The notes beneath the pieces were generated by a model that worked only from the letters and a program-made list of their open reading frames with translations, was not told the origin of the DNA and did no database searches. A DNA stretch of 64,000 nucleotides from Promethearchaeota archaeon (GTDB lineage Archaea > Asgardarchaeota > Lokiarchaeia > Sigyniarchaeales > SOKP01): positions 62,001-126,000 of the forward strand of contig RDOA01000002.1 of NCBI GenBank assembly GCA_011364925.1, in the 5' to 3' direction. Positions 35,682-43,427 of the stretch are shown piece by piece. Both the position numbers and the translations under genes were made by a program. The number at the start of each line of letters is the position of its first letter. Positions within the stretch are counted from its first letter, which is position 1.

Positions 35682-36251
35682 CTATTTTCCTTTAGAATTA
35701 TATACTAGTTCTGCGATTTTCTGAAATACAATTTTTACATTCTCACCAGTAAGTGCGGAAGTTTCGAAATATGGTGCGTTAAGTTTATCGCTTAAGTGTT
35801 CTGCCATTGGCAAAATTATCTTCCGTTCCTCTTTTAAATCTATTTTGTTCCCGATTAAAACTCTTGGCACTCCACTAAGACCATACTTAACCGCAGTATT
35901 ATACCAGTTGTTAACGTTACTAAATGTGCTTGAACGCGTAGTATCGAATACTAAGAGTATTCCGTCTGCTCCATTGAAGTATGGGCGATGTAGCATATAA
36001 AATTGAGGTTGTCCAGCGATATCCCAAAACATTAGATTTACTGTGGCGTCCTTTTCCTTTAATTCGATTGTTTCTTTTAATATTGAGACTCCAACGGTTG
36101 GTAAATACTTATGCTCGAATTGATTTGTTGCGAAATTTGTAAGAAGGCTTGTTTTTCCGACTGCAGGGTCTCCGATTACGATAACTTTATAAATCGCCTC
36201 AGTTTTTCCTTTAAAAACAATGCTTCCTTCTTTCTTCTCGTTATCGCTCAT
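35682..36251 (-). CDS. Rab-like small GTPase (copy 1)
   Basis: The 189-residue protein has GDPAVGKTS (G1, 27-35), LPTVGVS with the G2 Thr, WDIAGQPQF (G3 with the catalytic Gln), GNKIDL (G4) and ETSALTG (G5). All five motifs are canonical, so it should bind and hydrolyse GTP. The basic leader GSIVFKGKTEAIYK is shared with the copy at 40928. No C-terminal Cys is present, so membrane attachment by prenylation is unlikely. Confidence 0.93.
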   Translation of the reverse strand: MSDNEKKEGSIVFKGKTEAIYKVIVIGDPAVGKTSLLTNFATNQFEHKYLPTVGVSILKETIELKEKDATVNLMFWDIAGQPQFYMLHRPYFNGADGILLVFDTTRSSTFSNVNNWYNTAVKYGLSGVPRVLIGNKIDLKEERKIILPMAEHLSDKLNAPYFETSALTGENVKIVFQKIAELVYNSKGK

Positions 36252-36392
36252 GTGACTTTCAATCGATTATGATTTTAATTTATTTTTGTTATAATAAATA
36301 TGAACTTCTTATTTATATTTCTTAACAATTTATTTTACATTTTAGGCTTTAAGAACAAAAAAACTATGTTTTTGTATGTAACCACCTAAAGC

Positions 36393-37031
36393 TCAATTTT
36401 TTACATCTAATTTTTTAACCCAAAAATCAATTTTCTCCCCTAAGTGAACCTCTAAACTCTTTGAAGATTGTTCGTTATTATCGATTATATCTTGTAGCGA
36501 ATTAGCAGAATCCAACTGAGTTAAGATTTGTGAAATCTCATACAGCATTTTATGACCACCAGTAAATTCGTAGATATCTTCTTTAATTTGCTCTAAAATT
36601 GCTTTTACCGCTTGAGGTTCGCTAAAGCTACTTAGATTAGTTTTTAGGGCGCTTAACTGATTCAATATCAAATTTTTTTTGCTTGTTGCTGATTCATCTC
36701 TTTCAATTGCATTCTCGACTTCTTGTTTTTTTAACGGGAGAGACTTTAGATTCATTATCAGCGATTTGATCAAATTTAATTCATCTTCCACCTGCTTCTG
36801 ATTTTTAATTACATTCGTCAATTGCGGGGTTAATCCCTTAATTTCAATAGTAGATTTGTGCAATTCTTCAACCATATCAGTTAACTGTGTGATCTTCAGA
36901 TTAGTTTGTCCCATTTTAGTAATAATATCTAAACCAAATTTCTCTAATATTAAGGAGAAAGAAGTCATCTTCTTCTCTAACTCATTTAGAGATTTCTCCA
37001 AATCTTCTCCATTTGAACTCATTGATTTCAC
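36393..37031 (-). CDS. Coiled-coil protein in GTPase region
   Basis: The 212-residue protein is rich in Lys, Glu and Leu with repeated heptads (LEKSLNELEKKM, ITQLTDMVEELHK), so most of it should form coiled coil, without Cys, zinc site or membrane segment. It lies between a Rab-like gene and a longin-Arf gene. A role as a GTPase effector or scaffold is possible, but only by context. Confidence 0.65.
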   Translation of the reverse strand: MKSMSSNGEDLEKSLNELEKKMTSFSLILEKFGLDIITKMGQTNLKITQLTDMVEELHKSTIEIKGLTPQLTNVIKNQKQVEDELNLIKSLIMNLKSLPLKKQEVENAIERDESATSKKNLILNQLSALKTNLSSFSEPQAVKAILEQIKEDIYEFTGGHKMLYEISQILTQLDSANSLQDIIDNNEQSSKSLEVHLGEKIDFWVKKLDVKN

Positions 37032-37204
37032 TCTTAGGTTTTACAAATTGAAATATTCTCAACCAAAAAAGTAAGATTGTTACCAATCTAAGGGAGAATA
37101 TTATATAAAGATCAATTTATTATTCTTTTTATAAGTAAATAATTAATGCATAAAAATATAAATTCAAGTTTTTTGAATCAAATTATTTCGCATTTCAAAA
37201 TTTT

Positions 37205-38098
37205 GTGATTACCTTGATTCAGTATATTAATATCCTCACTCGTGACGGTAAATCATTATTATTTAGGAATTATGGTAGTTCAGATGTCGATAGAGATTTG
37301 TTAGCAGGATTTCTGAGCGCGTTCTCGGGTTTCATGAAAGAGATTAGCCAAAGCGATATTAAATCCACAGCTACTGACGAATTCAAATATTTTTACACGA
37401 TTATAGAGGAGATTTTAATTGTGGTGTGTGCAGATCTAACTGATGAAGATGCAGCTATAAACACGAAAATTACTACTATTAAAGTAAAATTTGTCGAAGA
37501 ATATGGTAAAGTTATAAAAAGTGGGGAATGGTCAGGGAATCGCACAATATTTGAGGGGTTTGGACGTGAACTTGATGATGTTATTCTCGGAGAGATTAAG
37601 GTGTCAATACTTGGCCTGGGCGGTGTTGGCAAAACGACCCTTCTACGATTAATTTGTGGGGAAAAGATAAACTTAGAATATCAGCCTACCATAAATGTAG
37701 ACATTACTAATTATGATGGGGCAGAGATTGGAGTAAATCGTTCTATTATGCTATGGGATTTTGCTGGTCAATCTAATTATCGAGCCCTCTGGCCAAGTCT
37801 ACTCGATAGTACTGACATAGTTCTATTAGTGCTTGATTCTAGTTACGAATCTTTAAATCCCACTAAAGAGATTCTACGAGATATTTTGGAAAAACATTAC
37901 AAAGATACACTAGTTATTGGAATTGCAAATAAGCAAGATTTACCCAATAGACTTACGCCTAAATTCTGCGAGAGAATTCTTTCCGAGGTTAGAAAAGATC
38001 CTCCAATTCAAGTTTATGATATGGTGGCAATTGATCCAAATTATCGAGAAAAAATTCGCGCAATTCTAAGAGACGCGATAAGTAAAGTGTACCAATAG
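37205..38098 (+). CDS. Longin-like domain fused to Arf-like GTPase (copy 1)
   Basis: The 297-residue protein has an N-terminal longin-like domain (residues 1-115): MITLIQYINILTRDGKSLLF, GSSDVD, then the helix-strand run ending in EILIVVCADLTDEDAAI. The C-terminal half is an Arf-type GTPase with GLGGVGKTT (137-145), PTINVD, WDFAGQSNYR, and ANKQDL. There is no N-terminal Gly for myristoylation. The start codon is GTG 37205. The longin fold is a membrane-trafficking module; the fusion suggests a switch that contacts a partner or membrane. It converges on the Rab-like gene at 38126 with a 27-bp spacer. Confidence 0.85.
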   Translation: MITLIQYINILTRDGKSLLFRNYGSSDVDRDLLAGFLSAFSGFMKEISQSDIKSTATDEFKYFYTIIEEILIVVCADLTDEDAAINTKITTIKVKFVEEYGKVIKSGEWSGNRTIFEGFGRELDDVILGEIKVSILGLGGVGKTTLLRLICGEKINLEYQPTINVDITNYDGAEIGVNRSIMLWDFAGQSNYRALWPSLLDSTDIVLLVLDSSYESLNPTKEILRDILEKHYKDTLVIGIANKQDLPNRLTPKFCERILSEVRKDPPIQVYDMVAIDPNYREKIRAILRDAISKVYQ

Positions 38099-38125
38099 CT
38101 AAAATGTTCTAAGAAAGAAGAATTT

Positions 38126-38659
38126 CTATTGCTCTTTAAACTCGTATACTAATTCCGCGATCTTTTCAAAGACTTCTTTAACATTTTCTCCAGTAACTTC
38201 TGATGTTTCGTAATACAGAGCATTTATTTTTTCGCTTAAATGTTCAGCCATAGGAAGAATAATCTTCCTTTCTTCTGTTAAATGGCTCTTGTTTCCGACT
38301 AAGATTTTTGGTATATCTCTTAATCCATATTTCACAGCTGAACTATACCAGTTGTTAATATTACTGAACGAGCTTGAACGCGTGAGATCGAATATTAAAA
38401 GCATACCATCAGCTCCGCTGAAATACGGACGATGTATCATATAAAATTGTGGTTGTCCAGCGATGTCCCAAAACATCAGGTGAACTCGGGTGTTGTATTT
38501 CCTAAGCTCGACTGATGTTTTTAAAATTGAAACGCCTACGGACGGTAAATGCTTTTCCTCAAACTCCTTTTCGGTAAATTTAGTGATAAGTTCCGACTTA
38601 CCAACTTGTGGGTCTCCTAAAACTATAATTTTAAAAAGTGCTTCACTTTTAGCTGACAT
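38126..38659 (-). CDS. Rab-like small GTPase (copy 2, altered G4)
   Basis: The 177-residue protein has GDPQVGKSE (G1), LPSVGVS (G2, with Ser for Thr), WDIAGQPQF (G3) and ETSEVTG (G5), but G4 reads GNKSHL, with His126 in place of the Asp that recognises guanine. This could change or abolish guanine specificity. Its last 80 residues are nearly the same as those of the copy at 40928, while its first part is more diverged. It lacks the GKTEAIYK leader of the other two copies. Confidence 0.9.
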   Translation of the reverse strand: MSAKSEALFKIIVLGDPQVGKSELITKFTEKEFEEKHLPSVGVSILKTSVELRKYNTRVHLMFWDIAGQPQFYMIHRPYFSGADGMLLIFDLTRSSSFSNINNWYSSAVKYGLRDIPKILVGNKSHLTEERKIILPMAEHLSEKINALYYETSEVTGENVKEVFEKIAELVYEFKEQ

Positions 38660-38757
38660 ACTAAGTATTTTGGTAGTTCGTAATTTTTGAATATTATTCT
38701 ATTGGAGAATTAAATAATTTTATAAACATGTTTATTATCCTTCTCACTTAATCGAAT

Positions 38758-38964
38758 TTATCGGGATTGTTTGATATTCTCAATTGATTGCGACATCAGA
38801 GTTAATTTTCCCATGATATGGCTAAAAAAGTTTGAGATTATGTCTTCAATTTGGCTAGTTCTCATTAGAATTGCCACTGCTTCGCTGTAGGTTTTACAGC
38901 CATTAACTTCTTTTATTTTTTTAAGATCGTTTTTTATTTTTTCATTCAAATCGATTGTAGGCAT
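38758..38964 (-). CDS. Ribbon-helix-helix-like small protein
   Basis: The 68-residue protein starts with a beta strand and helix typical of RHH DNA-binding domains (TIDLNEKIKNDLKKIKEVNG, then TYSEAVAILMR). RHH proteins act as dimeric repressors or antitoxins. No toxin partner lies next to it. The following 25 residues are helical. A promoter-like AT-rich stretch separates it from the coiled-coil gene at 39112, so it may control that divergent gene. Confidence 0.6.
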   Translation of the reverse strand: MPTIDLNEKIKNDLKKIKEVNGCKTYSEAVAILMRTSQIEDIISNFFSHIMGKLTLMSQSIENIKQSR

Positions 38965-39111
38965 AATTTAATATAGGTTTTTTATATATATAAATTTTGT
39001 CATTAGAATGTTAATTGACAACATTACAAAAATATTTATATACTAATAATAATATAAAAATAATATTACATTCATTATTGAAATCAAAATTACAAGAAAT
39101 AAAGCTAAATT

Positions 39112-39999
39112 ATGACAATTGATTGGAGTTTTATTGAACAAAATTATAAAAAACCTGTAAAAGTTAAAGTTGAGGCTCGTGATCTAATGGATTTACGTGC
39201 TAAAGTTAACGATTTAGAAAAGCAACTGACGGATACAAGGAAGGAATTAAATAGAACACAGAATACTCTTAAATCTACGAGCACTAGCCTTGAAAATACA
39301 ACAAACGAATTAAAAAACACAAAAACAAGCCTAGATAAAATTAAAGCAGAACTTAGTGTTACTAAATCTAAATTAGTTCAAACTTCCGCTGATCTCGATA
39401 GCTCAAACTCTAAAGTAAGCGAACTTAAAGAGTTAATCCCTAAACTCGATATCGCAAACTCTAAAATAAGCGAGCTTGAAGGAAAGATCGAGGGACTTGG
39501 TGGTACGATTTCAGATCTCTCTTCTGAATTAGAATATTCTAAATCAGAAATACAAGGCTTAGAAGGAGCTGCTTCAGAGAGTAAAGAACAACACGATGAA
39601 TTGGCTGCCGAAAATCAAGAATTAAATAGCAAACTAATCATTACTCAAGACGAAAATACCTCCCTAAAAAATCAATTAACGGACCTAAATAACGAATTAC
39701 TTCAAAAAGACACAAAACTTAGAGAATTCACCGATTTGATCCACGATAAAGAAAAACTAATCAACGATCAGGCTGCTCACTTAAAAGAAGTTGAAGACGA
39801 GTTAAAAGAACTAAAACAAAGTAATGAACCTAATTTGGGACACCCCTTTGAAACACGGATTATTTGCCCTAGGTGTCAAGCTGTGGGAAAAGATATTAGA
39901 GAAGTCGAGGACAGAAAAAAGGTTCTTCGTCCTGGTCCTATTCCAATGTATGCTAAAAAATATGTCTGTAAAAAATGTGGATATGATTGGAATAAGTAA
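39112..39999 (+). CDS. Coiled-coil protein with C-terminal zinc ribbon
   Basis: Residues 20-240 of this 295-residue protein are a long coiled coil with repeated LEN, LKN, SKISELE units. The last 45 residues form a zinc ribbon with CPRC and CKKC pairs about 33 residues apart and a YAKKYVCKKCGYDWNK ending, closely matching the free zinc ribbon at 883-1071. It sits 40 bp before the second longin-Arf gene and may be cotranscribed with it. A scaffold or adaptor role is inferred. Confidence 0.7.
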   Translation: MTIDWSFIEQNYKKPVKVKVEARDLMDLRAKVNDLEKQLTDTRKELNRTQNTLKSTSTSLENTTNELKNTKTSLDKIKAELSVTKSKLVQTSADLDSSNSKVSELKELIPKLDIANSKISELEGKIEGLGGTISDLSSELEYSKSEIQGLEGAASESKEQHDELAAENQELNSKLIITQDENTSLKNQLTDLNNELLQKDTKLREFTDLIHDKEKLINDQAAHLKEVEDELKELKQSNEPNLGHPFETRIICPRCQAVGKDIREVEDRKKVLRPGPIPMYAKKYVCKKCGYDWNK

Positions 40000-40039
40000 A
40001 TTAACTCCGTACTAGAAGGATTATTTTCCAATTTAAAGG

Positions 40040-40900
40040 TTGTTTAACTTGATTAGATATATAAATTTTCTGACTCAAGCTGGTAAATCAGTATTATTCC
40101 GAAATTATGGATCCTCGGACATTGATAAAGGCTTAACGAAAGAAATTTTAAATATTTTTAAAGTTGCAAGCCAGAATGAAAGTGAAATTACAATTAATAT
40201 TACAGATGAATTCAAATATTTTTCTGCCACGATTGGTGAATACATAATTATAGTTTGCACCGATCTCGAGGACGAAAATGCTATTATCAAGTCCAAAATT
40301 CACGCCCTTAAGACAAAATTTAACAAAATAATAAGTAAGAATTATGAATTAATTCATGAATTTGAGCAAAATCTTGATGATATTATTCTTCCACCAATAA
40401 AAGTTGCGATTGTTGGTTTAGGGGGGACCGGTAAAGAAGAATTAATTCAATTAATCTGTGGAGAACAAGTGAACTTAGAATATCAACCGACTATAAACGT
40501 GGATCTTTCGAATTTTGATGGAACAGAGATCGGAGTAAATCGGACTATTATGCTATGGGATTTTCCTGGTCAATCTAATTACAGAGCTCTCTGGGCAAGC
40601 TTACTCGATAGGACTGATATAGTCCTATTAGTACTCGATTCCAGCTATGAATCTTTAAATCCTACTAAAGACATACTTCGCGATATTTTAGAAAAAAATT
40701 TCAAAGATAAACTAATTATCGGTATCGCAAACAAGCAAGACTTACCCCATCGACTCACGCCTAAATTCTGTGAGAGAATGCTTTCAGAGGTAAGAAAAGG
40801 CCCTCCAATTCCAGTTTATGGTATGGTTTCAAGTGATCCAGCCTATCGAGAAAAGATCCACGCAATTCTAAGAGACGCGATAAGGAAACTTTACCCATAG
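40040..40900 (+). CDS. Longin-like domain fused to Arf-like GTPase (copy 2, altered P-loop)
   Basis: The 286-residue protein is a paralogue of the one at 37205. Residues 1-110 form the longin-like domain and 120-286 the Arf-like GTPase, with PTINVD, WDFPGQSNYR (Pro for Ala) and ANKQDL. The P-loop reads GLGGTGKEE: Glu133 replaces the Thr/Ser that coordinates magnesium. This would be expected to weaken nucleotide binding, so it may be a pseudo-GTPase. The GTPase half is nearly identical to copy 1, while the longin half has diverged more. The start is TTG 40040. Confidence 0.85.
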   Translation: MFNLIRYINFLTQAGKSVLFRNYGSSDIDKGLTKEILNIFKVASQNESEITINITDEFKYFSATIGEYIIIVCTDLEDENAIIKSKIHALKTKFNKIISKNYELIHEFEQNLDDIILPPIKVAIVGLGGTGKEELIQLICGEQVNLEYQPTINVDLSNFDGTEIGVNRTIMLWDFPGQSNYRALWASLLDRTDIVLLVLDSSYESLNPTKDILRDILEKNFKDKLIIGIANKQDLPHRLTPKFCERMLSEVRKGPPIPVYGMVSSDPAYREKIHAILRDAIRKLYP

Positions 40901-40927
40901 CGGATAATTTTCAAAAAATAAATATTT

Positions 40928-41497
40928 CTAATGCTCCTTAAACTCATATACTAATTCTGCGATCTTTTTAAAAACTTCTTTAACATTTTCTCCAGTAACT
41001 TCGGATGTTTCATAATATTGCGCATTCAATTTTTTGCCTAGATGTTCAGCCATCGGATGTATAATTTTCCTTTCTTCTGTTAAATGAGTCTTGTTTCCTA
41101 TTAAAATTCTTGGAATTCCACTTAAACCATATTTCACAGCTGTATTAAACCAATTATTAATGTTACTGAATGTACTAAAGCGTGTAAGATCGAACACTAA
41201 AAGCATACCGTCTGCTCCGTTGAAGTAAAGGCGGTGAAGCATGCAGAACTGAGGTTGACCGGCGATGTCCCAAAACATTAGATTTACTGTAACATCCATA
41301 TCTTCTAATTCAATAGTATCTTTTAAAATTGAGACTCCAACCGTTTGTAAATACTTTTCCTTGAACTGATAAGTAGCAAAATTCGAAAGAAGGCTTGTCT
41401 TTCCAACTGCGGGGTCACCGATTACAATAATTTTATAAATTGCTTCAGTTTTCCCTCTAAAAACGATGCTTCCTTCTATTTGCTCGTAATCACTCAA
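40928..41497 (-). CDS. Rab-like small GTPase (copy 3, altered G4)
   Basis: The 189-residue protein has GDPAVGKTS (G1), LQTVGVS (G2), WDIAGQPQF (G3), ETSEVTG (G5) and, as in copy 2, a G4 motif of GNKTHL with His138 for Asp. Its N-terminal half resembles copy 1 (35682), including the GKTEAIYKIIVIGDPAVGKTSLL segment, whereas its C-terminal half resembles copy 2 (38126). It starts with TTG 41497 and converges on the longin-Arf gene at 40040 with a 27-bp spacer, as copy 2 does with its partner. Confidence 0.9.
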   Translation of the reverse strand: MSDYEQIEGSIVFRGKTEAIYKIIVIGDPAVGKTSLLSNFATYQFKEKYLQTVGVSILKDTIELEDMDVTVNLMFWDIAGQPQFCMLHRLYFNGADGMLLVFDLTRFSTFSNINNWFNTAVKYGLSGIPRILIGNKTHLTEERKIIHPMAEHLGKKLNAQYYETSEVTGENVKEVFKKIAELVYEFKEH

Positions 41498-41673
41498 AAA
41501 TTATCAATGAAAAATAATGATTTGTTCCAATAAAAAATTAAGCAATTTTAACAAATGGGATTTAACTCTCTCTAATTAATATCTTTCATGAAAACATAAA
41601 AAATTTAAGAATTTCATAATTATAGCCTATTAATTGATAACTTGTTATCGTGATGTAACTGATTAATTTTGAA

Positions 41674-43413
41674 TTGGAAGGTATTTCCTTTATAGACCAT
41701 GGTACTCATAAAATCTTAAAACTACCAAAATTGTCTGACGACGAGAAATTCATAATTGATCCGATTATTGCTCCGACTTCCGGATTAAGAATTCAAATTT
41801 TAGACCAATCTGAGAAGAGAGGTAAGGAAAAATTCTTATTGACTAATAGTAAACTTTACCTGTTCCTTAGAGTGTTTAAAGCTATTAGTCAACAATACAA
41901 AGAAATGAAAAATGGTAAAAACCTTAAGATATTAATCGTCACAGATAATAGACCAACAAGAAGTATTTTGTTAAACTATTGTTCTCAGATATTTGCCTAT
42001 GATGGATATAGCATTTATCATCAAGTGGATGATTTTGGAGAATCTCAAATATCTTCTCCTTACGGAGCGGCATCAGTCGCTCTCCTAAAAGAAGAAGAAA
42101 TAAACTTAATAATAGTTTTAACTGCTTCTCATAATGACTTAACTTGGAATGGGGTTAAATTTTACATCGATTATCCGATGCCAATGTCGGGAGATTTGTT
42201 TAAAGAAATTTCGAAAAAGGCAATGAAACTCAAAGAGATAAATTTTGATCCATCATTCAAAGCTATTCCTATTGATGCTGAAAAAAAGAATAACGATTAT
42301 GTAATCAATCTTGTATCAGGTGTACTGGAAATCGAAAGCATCAAGAATAAAAAAATTATTATTTGGCCATATTTGGGTAAAGCTAGAGGGATAGTCTCAT
42401 TATTCAAACGATTAGGTGCTGAAGTCGTTCTAATTGAAGAAGAAATCAATCCTCCGAATCCTATTAAAGAACTCAGAGAAGATAAATTGAAGCAGGTTAT
42501 GGATTCAGAAGGTTCAGATATAGCGATACTTTTAGATGCCGATAGAGATAGAATCGCGTTATATGTCAAACAAAACGGCAAGTTTAACTATTACATTCCT
42601 AACGAGATTTATTCAGCTCTACATAATATTTTAGCGAAGGAATATAACAAAAAAATTATAAACGTAAGAACCATACCAAGTGATTTAAGAGGAGATAAGA
42701 CTAGTTTTATAAATATTTTAACAGGAGTAGGATATAAGCATATAGGTGTGATTTTGTACTTTCTTTTAGATATTGAAGTCGATAAATCAAAAGTAGATCA
42801 AGCCATCCTTTATTTTGAAGATGAGCATCGAGACCTGCAAAAAATTGACAATCCAAAGCCTTTAATGCACACATTGTATGATTTGATTCGCAAACACAAT
42901 TGCTTTCAAGAAGAATTTATAATTGTAATGTGGGAAGAATCTGGAGGGCACACCCTTAATGTCCTTAAACCAGTTGGAACAGAGAGTCTAGAAGGATTCC
43001 GATTTAATTCCAAATTTCCAATCATTGCCGATAAATACCCTGTTCCGGCGTTAGTACTCATTACAGAACTTCTCGCTCGAGGTCACATAATATCAAAATC
43101 GATCGACTGGTCAATTAAAGGAATAAATAGGACTATTCCTGCAGTTGACAAAGAGAAAGTTAAAATCATGAAGAACTTTGCGAAAAATGATAACGCGACC
43201 ATTACAATTAATAATAAAGAATATAGAGTGAGCGCGCTTTCCGATAATGCAAATGATATCGATATATTTCAATTAAAAAGTAGTAATTCGACATTATATT
43301 TTAGACCGAGTGGAACGGGCCCAGAAGTTCGCTTTTATATATTTGGTGACCGTGAAACTCATTCTGAAGAATTAAAGACAGTTCAAGATTTCATAAAATC
43401 GAACTATGCGTAG
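41674..43413 (+). CDS. Phosphohexomutase (PGM/PMM family)
   Basis: The 579-residue protein shows the alpha-D-phosphohexomutase motifs: LTASHNDLTWNGVKFYI with the phosphoserine-bearing ASH loop, AILLDADRDRIAL in the magnesium loop (three Asp kept, Gly replaced by Arg), and LYFRPSGTGPEVRFY for phosphate binding. It moves a phosphate between C1 and C6 of a hexose. The Pro after ASHN is Asp, as in diverged members. It is followed by a GH127-like glycosidase after 14 bp, consistent with sugar metabolism. The start is TTG. Confidence 0.82.
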   Translation: MEGISFIDHGTHKILKLPKLSDDEKFIIDPIIAPTSGLRIQILDQSEKRGKEKFLLTNSKLYLFLRVFKAISQQYKEMKNGKNLKILIVTDNRPTRSILLNYCSQIFAYDGYSIYHQVDDFGESQISSPYGAASVALLKEEEINLIIVLTASHNDLTWNGVKFYIDYPMPMSGDLFKEISKKAMKLKEINFDPSFKAIPIDAEKKNNDYVINLVSGVLEIESIKNKKIIIWPYLGKARGIVSLFKRLGAEVVLIEEEINPPNPIKELREDKLKQVMDSEGSDIAILLDADRDRIALYVKQNGKFNYYIPNEIYSALHNILAKEYNKKIINVRTIPSDLRGDKTSFINILTGVGYKHIGVILYFLLDIEVDKSKVDQAILYFEDEHRDLQKIDNPKPLMHTLYDLIRKHNCFQEEFIIVMWEESGGHTLNVLKPVGTESLEGFRFNSKFPIIADKYPVPALVLITELLARGHIISKSIDWSIKGINRTIPAVDKEKVKIMKNFAKNDNATITINNKEYRVSALSDNANDIDIFQLKSSNSTLYFRPSGTGPEVRFYIFGDRETHSEELKTVQDFIKSNYA

Positions 43414-43427
43414 CATCTAGAATAATC

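Noticed and set aside
38758-38964. Antitoxin of a toxin-antitoxin pair
   Set aside because: The RHH-like fold fits, but there is no toxin-like gene next to it.
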